A DNA stretch of 64,000 nucleotides from Synchiropus splendidus (lineage: Eukaryota > Chordata > Actinopteri > Syngnathiformes > Callionymidae). Below, one piece after another: positions 37,501 to 47,669 of the stretch; position 1 is the first letter of the stretch, and every line of letters starts with the position of its first letter. Below the pieces are notes generated by a model. That model had not been told where the DNA came from. It was given only the letters and a program-made list of their open reading frames with translations, and ran no database searches. The position numbers and the translations under genes were made by a program. The stretch is from assembly GCF_027744825.2 (NCBI RefSeq), contig NC_071343.1:14495366-14559365 (forward strand). The letters run 5' to 3'.

Positions 37501-40500
37501 ATCCAAGGTGGCTGCTTGTGTGTGTCAACAGTGAGGAGACCGCTGTACCTACCAAATATGTCCGCTTACCAAATGTGTCCTACCTGCTGCAGAGTGATAA
37601 CGTCACATCTGGCATATACATCTTTTTTTAACATTTTAATGAGCCAGAGAAAATTGAAATAAAGGATTTCAAAGTGATTTATACCACATGCGTAGCATTT
37701 ATTTCCACAAAATGCGATGTTTGTCGACTCGTTTGCGACGTTTATGTCCGTTCTTCTCCGCAGTCTGCGGAACAACGCGTCGCAACATTAAAAAATATAT
37801 ATCGTATGCCGGATGTAACGTCATCACTCCATGGCAGGTAGGACACATTTGGTAAGCGGACACATTTGGTACCTACACCGCCACTAATATTGCATATATT
37901 GAATGTTGAATAGTGTAATGTACATAACACCCCACCCGACGTTGCCCCACAATATTGTATATTTGTAAAGACACAATACGTTATGATGACCACCTGTTTG
38001 CACTCAACATTTACTGTTTGCACATTTTAAACGTTCATGCTCTATATATGCCAACAACAATGCGGATCATGCTAACAGTGGCTGTCGCTCGCCTGGCCGA
38101 TGCAACACTGCAATGCTGTTTAAGGAGTGTCTTCTTTGGTAACTGGAATACAGTTCCCAGAGGTAACTGGCTCGCAGCAATAAACAATGAGGCAAACCTT
38201 GATATACTACAACTGTCAATAAAGTTTCGTGTTAAACGTCATGTAGCTCTATGGTGCAGACATGCGTCACATGTAACATTCCATCATTCTACCGTGGTGT
38301 GTCATCAAGTTAGAGGCACATCATTTTTTAAAAAATGTAAAAAAAAAAGTTTCCAATGCTGCAGCATAGATCTGTAGTGTATAGCAGTGATTTTTGACCA
38401 TAGGGCCGGGGCCCATGGTTGGGACTCCGAGCGTCTCCTCGAGGGCTCCTAAAAGTTTTCTTGCTTTAGACCTTTGGGCCGTGAGACGCTCAGTTTTAAT
38501 ACACTTGCCAAGAATCAACATCCAACATGGAGGCTGAATTCTGTGTCTACATTGGACGCAAAACTCTACCTGATGATCGAACTACACCTCAGGAGTGAGA
38601 ATGCATTGTCCATAAGACTATTGCTGCTGTCCACATGAGCTCATTGCGATATTTAACACCCCAAGAGAGATATCAAAATCAACATAGCTCAATAATAATG
38701 GGCAGAAGAAAATCACAAACTGGCAGGAAACTAGCCGTACGCTCTCTCGAGTGCCTTTCTAATTTGTCATGCCACTATTCAACACACCACTTTTACACAA
38801 TTGGTGTGTATGTGAGTTTGGGCTCTCATCACATAATGTTTTCTAGTTTTTCACTTAGTCAGAGTGTGAGAACGTTCATCACGAAATCGCTCCCAGCTGA
38901 GTGAATTCCGTCTAAATTCACACACCAACAGGCCGATTTAGACAGCTCTACCTCTCAGCGCTCCGCCACATCCAAGACCCTTTATGAAACTCAAGATGAG
39001 ATGGCTCCAGATGGGGATAATTGTCTTTCGCTATCATCTGAAATCTCTGTCTCCATATAAGCAGCCTCTGAAAACAGTCATATCCTCCTCTGGCGGGGCT
39101 CTCCCCACACTTTATCAGCGGCGTCTGATGAAGCCAGAGAATTTCAAATGACCACATGAGAGAATTTTACTCCAGGCATTACTCATCTTGTGAAAATGGG
39201 ATTCCTGGATTCTAACGGGACCTTAAAAGCACACCACTGGCCCCCACGTTCGAGAGGCTGCCATCAGGTTGGCTCTCTGCCGGCACGTAAAAGAAGGAAG
39301 AATGGAGATGGTTCTTTCTGCAGCCTAGAAGGCCAATGGTTCATCGAACACTCCAGGAAGGCTTCAGGAATCATGTGCCCATTAAAACATGAAAAAAGAG
39401 TAAGGACAGGAATTAATTCAATTGCTGCCAGAAACACGGGTCGATGATCGGCGAGCATGATGCTAAAGGACATCATTTCAGCCATTTGATATGTTGGCCA
39501 CTGAATATGGATCAATAAAAAGCAATCGAGAGGTCAACAAAGAGCCCATTAGTACGTCAGGTACGACACAAAACAACACAATAGTGCAAGAGGAGCTCCT
39601 GTTCTGGAAGCAGGAGGAGACAAAGAAACACGTGCTGTTTATTGAGGACCAACAAAAAGTCATGCTCACTCACCCGTCGTCTCCACTATTCCTTCTAGAA
39701 TCACCACAATCTCAAACTGCTCTGTTTGCATAGACCTCTGGGAAAGGTCATAGAAGGGGCTTTTGGTGTCGATCACGTGGCAGATCGTGAGCGGTGAGAC
39801 CAGAAAGAGTTGATCCGCGCCGGTACTGAATCCGACATCCAGCTCCAACTGATCCAGCGGAAGAAACTCGCCTTCGGGCGTCTGCCGTGACTGGAGAGAG
39901 GAGAGGCAGAGATGTTTGGTGTGAGTTAGAAGGAGAGAGACACGGTTATCTGGAGCCATCGGAGCATCTGTGTCAGAGTAGCAGGCAACTGTAGCATGTA
40001 TAACACAGCTGTAATCCTGAGGCTTTCACAACTGTAAATAAAAATAGACCCCTGAAAACGGGGTTCCCAGCTCCCAGCCTGGAAAACTCTTAATAGTTGA
40101 AGACGCCTGTACTGAGCCGGACCAGTTCCTCTGCTGGGTACACAAAAGCATCACTGGTATTCACGTGACAATGACTTTTCAACTATAGAAATACCTACTT
40201 GGGAACAGCCAAATCCAACTCAAGGGGTCAAAAGTGGCAGTTGGTGTGGACACGCTATGCTAAGGCAACCAATTCTCTGAAACACATTGCTCACCCTGAG
40301 TTTTCTTAATGGGCACCTCAGACTACTGTTACCCATCAAACCTTTTCAGAGAGGAAACGTGAATCCCTATTCCAACCATACTTGACTGAAGAGAGGTTGA
40401 TTCTCGTCTCAAAAACCCCAGTTGTCTGTTGAACTGTCAACTGTTCAACCACTAAGATGCATAGCAATCTCACACCTCGGCCAGTGCCAAACCCACACAG

Positions 40501-42717
40501 ATCCACTAGAAATGCTGCTTTGTAGCAGAAATCTGTCAGTGTATTTTTCTCAGGAGCAAGTTTAGCTTTCTCTTTCCTACAGCTCATAACAGTTGTAAGC
40601 ATCAAACAAACAGTCTGGCGATGACAGATCGATGACAGGATGTCTTCATTTTGGGGGTTGGTTTTGAGAATCACAAGAATTTGTCAAAAAAGGGTCTAAA
40701 ATATAAAATAATCCACAGTACACTGTGCATGCAGATCAGGAGTCACCAGGACCTAGGTTTAAGATTCACCTTGCTTTTCAGCCCACTCCATTACCAAGAA
40801 TGTCAGAGGTCATCGGGCACATACCTATCGCTCAAGTTCCTTGGCTCTTTAACTGTCTATTGCTTTTAGCTTGGCTGTCCTTGGCCAACACTGCTGTGCC
40901 ACAATTTCTGGTGGCCTCTGACTTACTACCCCTTGAATGGGGTAGTGGCTGTTTAGCCTTTCATTGGCTCCCTGACACTGCTCCTCGGCTGAGATGATGG
41001 ACTGCCCATCACAGCAATGAATGATGCAACAATGGCTAGTTCTAACCATAAACCTGATCAGAACATTTGAAATTTAAAATCAAAAACTCGTAACAGAACA
41101 TCCTCCTTGAGAGCTCAAAGCAAAATAATGGTGTGTTTTCATTTCAGGAAGATGCGTTTGTTGTCGGCACCTTAAAGGGAACATAATGAAATACAAAGGT
41201 CAGGGAGAGCGTAACACTGACAACTGCTACTGTAAACCCTCAATGTCCCAAATAGGCAGTAAAGTTTTTGCCCTCTGGATGGAAATCAATTGTGTCATGC
41301 CACATGTCACATTTTACAGCCGTGCTAAAAGGTCCAGGTCCAGGAGGTTGGGGTTTCATCTGTGAGCCACTGTCCTCATTCCACTCTTCAATTTGACTCT
41401 CCACCCGCCATGATGTCTCAAAAATAGCAGGCTGACACGCTCTGTTCTGCTGATATCAGCTGCTCAACCTTTATAATCCTTATCGAATTGTAATAAAGGA
41501 ATGTTGAGGCCTGCTAGGGGCGACACCTATTCTGAACTGGTGATGTATAAATACAGCCGCCTTACATCCATCCAACTTCCACTGCTTAGCTGAGGTCGGA
41601 CTGTGGGGGCAGCAGCCAGAGCAAAGTGACCCAGACTTTCATTTCCCCAGGTGTACCTCGAGACACTGTTTCACCAAAGTATCCTTAGTCTGCCTCAGTC
41701 GGAGCGGCCCATCACACCTCACCAGGTAAGTATCCAGGAGGCATCCTACAAGGTGATAGCTGGCTTCTCTTGATGTGGAGGAGAAACTCTTCTGCTTCAG
41801 GGTTTTCAGAGCGCAATATCATTAATGTGGTTGCCAAGACAACATTCTGCCAGAAAAGAAAAACTAAAATGAAACAATAACAATAATAATAATACTGTAT
41901 TACATCGACCCCAAAATAAAACAACCAGGCTCCATACTGAGCATTCGCGCCTTCCATCACCACCTTGACAAAGTCCTCACCAGATGACTCTTATTCATTC
42001 CAACCCGAGGCCCGGAGGCCAAACGTGGCCCACTCTCTGCACCTGCTGGCAAACACTGAAAGCGCTGCTTTTAGCCCTGCAGTATTACAGCACCTCGAAG
42101 CACATCGTGCACCTTGAGACACAGAGTTCAAAGCAAGTCATTCAATTGTACAACAATTTAGCAGGGAAAAAGTAAATGTATTATCATTATTATTATTATG
42201 ATATTGAAATGTATCTTTTTGCTTCATCTTCTTTTTGGCCATTTATCATTGTTCTATGAAGAATATGAGACACAATCAGCTGAGCATCTAAAGTGTGATT
42301 CCTTTTGATCATGAAGTTGAATGATCAACAACAGTACCAGTGTCGCAGTACTTCCCAAACATTGAAAATTGAATGAATTCCTCAGACTTGTTTTAACGGA
42401 CCACTCCCTCATATACATGTTATTATTCAACAAAAGGATCCACAAAGATTAGCTCCTCTATAAACACTACGCTTCGCACATCGACAAGCCTCATCCTGAC
42501 ATCTCAGCTGTCAGTCATATCAAAGATTGGGTTTTTGGCTTCATTTTTCTCCTTCTGTATCTGCCCGAATTTGCCACGTGTATCAAAATACAAAGCAAAG
42601 GAGGGTTCGGTGAGTTTCGGGTTAACCAATGCATCTAAGAAGGGGGCCCTCTGGTGGACATCACTGCATACTCTTCATACAAAACATGATAAATAGTCTC
42701 TGAATTAATCACGACTG

Positions 42718-42789
<72 letters not shown>

Positions 42790-43545
42790 GATATTTTGTG
42801 TTGTGTTTTGGCTAATAAGAGTCTGCGATTCACGATAGACACTTACAGCGAGCCTCACTATACTTACTTTGAGCAACTTGCAGCGGATCTGTGCAGAGAC
42901 CATATGGCTGTTTCGGAGGTTTCCCACCCTGAACATGAGAGTTAGTTTTCCATCTCTCATAGAAATGGCAGCATGCTCGCTGAACATCAAGGTCTCGGCC
43001 CTCTTCTTGGGCTGGGACATCTTGATGAACATGCATCCGATCAGAAAGGCATCAACGATGGATCCCAGGATGGACTGAAAGAGAAAGAGAATGATCCCCT
43101 CGGGACACTTGTCTGTGATGTATCGGTAGCCATATCCTATCGTGGCCTCGGTCTCGATGAAGAAGAGGAAGGCTGAGGGAAAGTTGTAGACGTTGGCCAC
43201 GCACGGAGTGTACTTCTCATTGTGCGCTTTGTTGAGGTCCCCTCGGATGTAAGCGATGAACCACCACATGGAGGCCATGAAGAGCCAGGCCACTGTGTAG
43301 GTGAGGATGAAAATAAACAGATTCCAGCGCCATTTCAAGTCCACCAGCGTGGTGAACAAGTCTGAGAGGTATCTGCTGGTCTCGCCGCCCAGGTTGCCAT
43401 GCTGGACGTTGCATCGCCCGTTCTTGTCCACGAAGCGCTGCCTCTTCCTCTTCTTCTCAGGGAGAGGCTGGTTGAATCCAGACCCGCTGGAGGAGGTGGT
43501 CACTACCTGGTAATCGTCCCCAAATTTCTTTCGAAGTGCAGACAT
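13224..43545 (-). CDS. kcnj3: kcnj3: G-protein-gated inward rectifier K+ channel subunit 1 (Kir3.1/GIRK1), complete, three coding exons
   Basis: The CDS joins 43545-42868, 39890-39674 and 13816-13224 (678+217+593 = 1488 nt, 495 residues plus TAA), close to the roughly 500 residues usual for GIRK1. Introns are phase 0 and phase 1 with GT-AG ends. The plasma-membrane subunit carries inward K+ current opened by G-beta-gamma and PIP2; the mammalian protein works as a heteromer with Kir3.2 or Kir3.4. Visible parts: basic N-terminus, slide helix and TM1 (about residues 66-97), extracellular loop, pore helix, TIGYG filter at 135-139, TM2 (about 150-175) with rectification aspartate D165, then a cytoplasmic immunoglobulin-like domain and a long GIRK1-type tail ending NSDRFT. 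F129 matches the pore phenylalanine peculiar to GIRK1, and N209 stands where Na+-sensitive Kir3 subunits have Asp. The start is the ATG beginning MSALRKKFG, as in mammals, with A at -3. The a or b paralogue is not resolved. Confidence 0.97.
14320..14400. repeat. Compound (CT)n-(AT)n microsatellite
   Basis: About 44 bp of CT with one A interruption, then about 36 bp of AT, in kcnj3 intron 2. Confidence 0.95.
14637..14668. repeat. Perfect 32-bp palindrome
   Basis: Left arm AATTATTATTCACAAA is followed immediately by its exact reverse complement TTTGTGAATAATAATT, with no spacer. It could extrude as a cruciform or bind a dimeric factor. The function is unknown. Confidence 0.9.
16707..16724. repeat. 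Poly-T tract
   Basis: About 18 T residues in kcnj3 intron 2, read as poly-A on the minus strand. No retroposon body is recognised beside it. Confidence 0.7.
17424..17465. repeat. (AT)n microsatellite
   Basis: About 42 bp of AT abutting the left end of hAT family A copy 2. Confidence 0.95.
17466..17975. mobile_element. hAT-type MITE family A, copy 2 (longer form)
   Basis: Begins TGGGGTGGGATTCGACT directly after an AT tract, then carries ATTAATCTCAATTAATCGCA, the GAATTTGGTATATTA block, GCATCAGTTTGACAATAGCA and TTCAGGGATTCCTCCATG. It retains interior sequence missing from copy 1. The right end is not resolved. Confidence 0.7.
19963..20270. repeat. Dispersed repeat, copy 2
   Basis: Shares GTACTTGCATCCTAAGCTGA then CAACAAAG with the copies at 1118 and 23350. 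The right end, reverse complemented, begins TTTTCAAGGGGACTT and resembles the left end TTTTCAAGTGTACTT. This suggests a non-autonomous element with short inverted ends. No clear target duplication is seen. Confidence 0.4.
23346..23685. repeat. Dispersed repeat, copy 3
   Basis: Contains AAGTGTACTTTTGCGACCTA, then AGCTGACACCAAAGGCACC and GTTGCATGTTGACACATTAGG-like sequence. The right flank, reverse complemented, carries GCATGTTGACCCTTAGG, so the two halves are partly inverted. Internal TTGCTATTTAAAGCCCC matches copy 1 in inverse orientation. Boundaries are approximate. Confidence 0.4.
24076..24114. repeat. (CA)n microsatellite
   Basis: About 39 bp of uninterrupted CA in kcnj3 intron 2. Confidence 0.95.
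26101..26794 (-). mobile_element. 694-bp TA-flanked element (family B, copy 2, inverted)
   Basis: A nearly full-length match to 10341-11033 in reverse orientation, with TIRs CAGTGGAACCTTGGTTTTC and (reverse complement) CAGTGGAACCTCAGTTCTCG. TA lies on both sides (26099-26100 and 26795-26796). It lies in kcnj3 intron 2. The interior is largely conserved, so both copies derive from one fairly recent family. Confidence 0.8.
28675..28724. repeat. (AT)n microsatellite
   Basis: About 50 bp of AT in kcnj3 intron 2. Confidence 0.95.
29704..30210. mobile_element. Probable degenerate DNA transposon rich in GTCGACTAG motifs
   Basis: The two ends carry inverted versions of the same motif: left GCGGTCGACTAGTCACCGAC and TTTAGTCGACTAGG, right CAGTCGACTGTCGACTAGTC then GTTGCAGCCGC. 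The interior is AT-rich and non-coding. This resembles hAT-like fish elements, but I found no clean target duplication. Confidence 0.45.
31492..31546. repeat. (AT)n microsatellite with CA-rich shoulder
   Basis: About 55 bp of AT preceded by ACACACGCACA and followed by GAGAGAGAGAGA. Confidence 0.95.
33560..33960. mobile_element. Probable degenerate DNA transposon with CGATACG motifs
   Basis: Left part TATCGATACGATGTGG and AATATTGTATCAATG; right part TATGTATCGTATCACCACAC and GATACGTATTGCATCGCATG. Repeated ATCGTATC/GATACG motifs at both ends are typical of several fish DNA transposon families. No target duplication was identified. Confidence 0.4.
37551..37870. mobile_element. 320-bp element with about 66-bp inverted ends and ACCT duplication
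   Basis: The left end (37551-37616) and the reverse complement of the right end (37870-37805) match at most positions: ACCAAATATGTCCGCTTACC versus ACCAAATGTGTCCGCTTACC, then AAATGTGTCC, GAGTGAT, ACAT and GGCATA. The 4-bp direct repeat ACCT flanks both ends (37547-37550 and 37871-37874). Each end also has a short internal duplication of TACCAAATGTGTCC. I cannot place the superfamily. Confidence 0.7.
38382..38515 (-). repeat. Transposon relic sharing sequence with 50220-50315
   Basis: ATGGTTGGGACTCCGAGCGT then CTCCTCGAGGGC, CCTAAAAGTTTTC, CTTTGGGCCGTGAG and CTCAGTTTTAATA match, in inverse orientation and same order, the right part of the repeat ending near 50315. Confidence 0.55.
39674..39890 (-). 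CDS. kcnj3: kcnj3 coding exon 2 (residues 227-299)
   Basis: The acceptor CTCTCTCCAG precedes TCACGGCAGACG (SRQT). The exon ends ...VETTG with donor G|GTGAGTGA, giving a phase 1 intron that splits the Gly299 codon. The 217 nt encode the core beta-sheet of the cytoplasmic domain, including [12 protein letters not shown] and the segment [19 protein letters not shown], which are nearly invariant among Kir3 channels. The open frame extends upstream through the polypyrimidine tract, but that part is intron. Confidence 0.97.
39891..42867 (-). other. kcnj3: kcnj3 intron 1 (2977 bp)
   Basis: Phase 0 intron with GTAAGTA donor and CTCTCTCCAG acceptor. It holds an AT microsatellite at 42719-42785, close to the donor, and a few ATT repeats near 42183. 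A GGCCCGGAGGCC-containing segment near 42003 resembles degenerate vertebrate repeats. No further exon is recognised. Confidence 0.9.
42719..42785. repeat. (AT)n microsatellite beside the kcnj3 exon 1 donor
   Basis: About 67 bp of uninterrupted AT, 82 bp inside intron 1 from the exon 1 donor. It produces a Tyr-Ile pseudo-extension of the exon 1 reading frame. Confidence 0.95.
42868..43545 (-). CDS. kcnj3: kcnj3 coding exon 1 (residues 1-226)
   Basis: This exon encodes the N-terminus, both membrane helices, the pore and the start of the cytoplasmic domain, ending at CKLLK. The donor reads AAA|GTAAGTA, a strong site, and the intron is phase 0. The reading frame continues past the donor into the AT microsatellite, but that part is intronic. 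Upstream of the ATG the frame stays open for another 32 codons, to a Met at 43641. The conserved start at 43545 is preferred because it matches the mammalian N-terminus. The extracellular loop between TM1 and the pore (about residues 98-122) contains no N-X-S/T sequon, whereas mammalian GIRK1 has one. Confidence 0.97.
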
Positions 43546-44320
43546 ACTACGATAGCAGCAGCAGCGGAGGTAAGAAAGACGGACGGGGGGCAGAGAAAAC
43601 GAAGATAGTTGCTGCAGTCCGCCGTGTCTGTGCGCAAACAAGTGCGCGGATGCCGCCTCACTTCACTCTGACTGAGTCCTCTCTCGCCAGAAACCACTGC
43701 ATCTGCTGTCCTCAGCCATCAAACACCGACCACTACACTTGGCCCTGGATGGAAGCCATGCAAACGTCCAGTCCGCTCAGTAGTTGCCTTTGAAATCGCT
43801 CATCACCCGCGAAGGATGACTTCCAAAACTATACTCAACTTTTCTAAACACTTCACAGCCCCGTCTGCGTCGTTCAACGCTCCACTGTTCCGTGCGTAAC
43901 CACTCCACAGACGAATGTTCGGTGCGCACTGGGCGATGTGGCTTTTTCTGCTCCCAGTGCAGCCGTAGAGGTGTGAAAACATGAAACCAAAATTTCGCCC
44001 CAAACCTCTGATCGAACGAAAACGACGAGGAGCTGTAGGAGAAGAAACGGCGTCCCGCTGTCGTCCTCTTCACTCGCGCGCATCGACGCTGTCTCTTCTC
44101 GCCGGGGGGAAACCTCTCATGGTGTCCGACACGCAGATCCGCCAGATGCTCTACTGTGTGCTCGCGTCTGGCTCCTCGCTTTTTCCCTCGGATTTCCGTG
44201 CGCGACTCCTGCGCACTCACTCGCTTCCAGTGATGCGTTCACTGACGCCCGGTGGAGTCTCAAAAAGACAGACAGCTCGGAGGAGGAGGAGGAGCGTAGA
44301 GCCCTCACCTGGTTTGTCTT
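43380..44320 (-). promoter_or_regulatory. kcnj3: CpG-rich promoter / 5' UTR region of kcnj3
   Basis: CpG dinucleotides are frequent here (for example clusters at 43801-43960 and 43995-44260, with runs such as CTCGCGCGCATCGACG) and sparse in the flanks. The region spans the start of coding exon 1 and about 750 bp upstream of the ATG at 43545. This is typical of a vertebrate neuronal gene promoter. The transcription start is not identifiable from sequence alone, and I see no clear TATA box placed to decide it. Confidence 0.7.
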
Positions 44321-44552
44321 TTTCGCTTCCACTAATTTAATAACTCACAACTGGTACCGCATTCATGTTCTTCAGTGCATAACACGGTTGAATTGCATAC
44401 ATAGAGCGTATCTGATGAAGATAACGACACAATTACGCACAGTAAAAAAAAAGAATGTGCTACTTCAGGGTTTTAAAATAGGAAACTGTAATCGTTGCAT
44501 TACTGTATATGCTATATATATTCTTTGATTTTATTGACATTCATTTTCAGAT

Positions 44553-44555
<3 letters not shown>

Positions 44556-44641
<86 letters not shown>
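44556..44641. repeat. (TA)n microsatellite upstream of kcnj3
   Basis: About 86 bp of uninterrupted TA, roughly 1.0 kb upstream of the kcnj3 start codon and just outside the CpG-rich region. Confidence 0.95.
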
Positions 44642-44644
<3 letters not shown>

Positions 44645-44834
44645 CCTGCATATTGGAAGATCTTTATTTAAGTGGATAATATTTATGAGAACAATGGTGA
44701 AAAAAAAAACAATATAAAGGCACTTTATTCCAAGGTACGTCTTAAATTATATTTTGCTTAATTTAAAAAAAAAAAAGGTTTTGTTAAAAGGAGCATCAGG
44801 CGAATCCAATTTGACAGGAAATAAAGCCCTCAAA

Positions 44835-44853
44835 GATGATGATGATGATGATG
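44835..44853. repeat. (GAT)n run
   Basis: Six GAT units, followed by looser GATGACGACGAT sequence. Confidence 0.85.
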
Positions 44854-46539
44854 AAGGCGGCGATGATGACGACGATAAATGTATGACATCTTTATTGTTT
44901 TGTTGAGGGCAACATAAATACGGACAAAGCGCTGCATGTGGCCCTAATAGCGTAGGTTGCCCGCCTCATCTATAGACAAGGCGTGACACACTCAACTGAC
45001 CGAGGGGCCACTAAAGGCAGTGAGGGGCCTTTTGTTGTTGTTTTTTTTCTTAGGTCATTCTGTTCCACCTTTAGCATGTGGTTAAAGCCATTTAGAGTGA
45101 GGGTCTTATTTGTTTGAGTTAGGTTTTCAGATCAACTTAAATGTTAAATGCAAGTGTTAGCATATAAGATGCTTAATCCCTGAACCTATAGTTCAATTTT
45201 TTGGATTTTTTTTTTTTTCGAACCGTCTTGCTTTAGACAAAGAGGGCGTGTCCTGTTGGCCCCTCACACCCATACCACGATTGGCCAGCCAAACTGCACC
45301 CTGCAGGCCACAAGTCTCCTGCTATGTTAGCTTGGCTCTATACACGACAAACTGCCACGCACTCTGTGTTCTGACACATTCCCTTTTTGAGCAAGTCTTC
45401 ACGGAGCATGAATGAACTTCGGTACGGCTCCGCCAATCACAGCATGATCAGACTCGACAAACATCCCGCGGCTTCTTGTTTAATCTTCCCTCCAGTTTGC
45501 AGCTAATTGGTGGCAAGCGCTTGTGGACGATTATAGCCGGACCTTGTTTGCCGTGCCTCTTCGGCCGCCTGAGCAAACACGATGGCCCTATCTCCACATG
45601 AACAAGCGCACCTGCTCTTCTCCACCAGGCCTCGCAAGCTGTCCCAACAGAGCCCCAACACGTTTAGCAGGAAAGCTGCTGACATTCACAGCAAACTATA
45701 TTAGACCTCGGGGGACAAAGAGCTGCCGCCTCCCAGGGCTGAGTTCATATCATGCTTGTATTGCCAAGATCACAGCCACAGGAGCGGCTGCCCTGGTGCT
45801 CAGAGCATTTTCAGCACTGGGATTAAAGAGAAAAACAACTGTGTTGACTTCATAAATCAATTAAAACAGATGTATTACCGCTTCATCCACGTGAAGCAAC
45901 TGATGCCTGAGGAGAGATGCACCTCTGTGCGTGCTTTCCTTAATGAAATAAATGACTGCACGCTAATGAAATCAATTTGTTTGTTGTTTTAATCTGCAGC
46001 ATGGGTTTCATGTACATGTGGGCTCGCCCTTGTCGCAAGTGACTTGGAGCCTTTCAACAATAACAGTGAAAAGTACACCAGTATTGACACGGTGATAGCG
46101 ACTGTTTGGCTTTTCACTTCAGAAAGGTGGCTCAGGCGGATGGTGACTGAAGCAGAAACCCAAAGCAGCTTTCATAATTGTTCAACAAAGCCCTTTACAG
46201 CTCGGATCTTTGGCATTTGCTTCTCGGGATGAACACAAATAGACACACAAATGTCTGCAGATGATTTGAAAAGTGTTTCTCGCAGAGAAATGAGTTTGAA
46301 AATAATGGTGATTAAATGGAAAGGGGATTAGTGGAAGCTACTTAATCTTATTCTTCTCTTCTTTAAAAAAAAAATATTTTCAGCATGTTAATCCTCATTG
46401 TCTGAGCCTCTGGCAATCGTCGCTTGTAGATGTGAACAATGGAGGATCGTGATACTTGGTGCAACACGTGAGAGCACGTTTCCGAAGGAGGCTCTGACAT
46501 AACCTTTTTTCTGAGTGAGTGGTGGTGCGGCAGCCGACG

Positions 46540-46541
<2 letters not shown>

Positions 46542-46573
<32 letters not shown>
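46542..46573. repeat. (CTG)n trinucleotide repeat
   Basis: Just over ten uninterrupted CTG units, giving poly-Ala, poly-Ser or poly-Leu frames depending on frame and strand. No gene is recognised around it, so it is called a plain microsatellite. Confidence 0.9.
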
Positions 46574-46884
46574 ACAGACAGGACAAACAAATGCGTATCA
46601 GTGCTAACACCATCTTAATTGTCAGGTGGACGGCAGCTACAGTCCGGCGCGGCAGCCTGATAATGGCCGGGGGTGGACGCAGGCCGTCCAGCGGGCATCT
46701 TGGGCCTCATTAGCCGGAGGTTTGCGGGGCAGAAATGAAGCGATTGGTTTGGACTGACCAGCGTTTGGGCCCAGACAATTTTAATTGCTGTCTCTCTCAA
46801 ATCCAAAACAGGGGGAAAATGATAATACTTCCTGTACATCATGAGTGATCATTAGTGAAGGCAGTGTGAGAATGTGCTGCTGAG

Positions 46885-46940
46885 AGCTGAAGCCCAACTG
46901 CAAGAAGGTCATGGGCTCAAATACTGAACTGGATCTTGGA
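46885..46940 (+). repeat. Possible degenerate tRNA-SINE fragment
   Basis: GCAAGAAGGTCATGGGCTCA followed by AATACTG resembles the B-box part of common fish tRNA-derived SINEs (GCAAGAAGGTCCTGGGTTC). No A box or poly-A tail is visible. Confidence 0.3.
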
Positions 46941-47669
46941 TAGTTTCTATTCCGAGATGTCGGTCCACTGTCTCTTTATCCAGCTACCAGTGCAATGATA
47001 CTGTAGGGTACAATACTGTGAACAGAAGAAGAAAGTTCGGCATGGTATGTTACAGCAAGTGATGAAGTGCCATATGGTTAGTGTTGGGATTGTACATAGT
47101 AGTAAGGGAGTAGTATGCAGGTCGCAGTATGCACAGTCTGCATATGGCATAGTATAGCAAGTTATAGTATGGTAAAAAACAAGGTAACAGGGGTGGACAA
47201 TTACATTTCCTGAAAGGGCCACAATGTATATTGTAAGGGGCCGTCAAGCCAAAAGCTAAAAGTGAATAGTTAATACATAAATAATAGTTACAAAATTTAA
47301 ATTCAACATAAATGAAGTTACTAAAATATCATAAATCCAGGAGAAGACAAGAAAAGTATATTTTATACACATTTGATTTAAGATTCCAAACCAAAATTAA
47401 TAAACATATTTTAAATATCTTCATTTATTTACTGACTTTGAGGGACAAGGAACCATGTTACAATGAGGGTTTGAAATTAAAATATTCCAATTTTGTTGTA
47501 GAATCGTATATAACTATTAATTGCTGTGGGGGGGAAACAGACAAAATGGTGGAAATTGAAAATTAAGACTTAATAATAAGAAGAAGAAGAATGGATAGAA
47601 ATCAAGTAGTAGTGATTGATGATGGATGTTACTTTACTTCTTTTAGTTATACTTGGATCTCACAAGGGC

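Larger units (their letters stand above)
13817..39673 (-). other. kcnj3: kcnj3 intron 2 (25,857 bp)
   Basis: Phase 1 intron from GTGAGTGA (39673) to TTTGACAG (13817). It contains the microsatellites, transposon copies and palindrome listed separately. In the remaining stretches (14401-17423, about 18000-19960, 20280-23340, 24115-26098, 26797-28674, 30210-31490, 31547-33540, 33960-37546, 37875-38380 and 38515-39673) I see no convincing exon, RNA gene or intact element. Several are unbroken, TAAT-rich sequence that could be regulatory. Confidence 0.9.

Noticed and set aside
42709..42867. Continuation of the kcnj3 exon 1 frame into a Tyr-Ile repeat
   Set aside because: It begins exactly at a strong GTAAGT donor and the rest of the channel is found in phase at exon 2; the extension is AT microsatellite translation.
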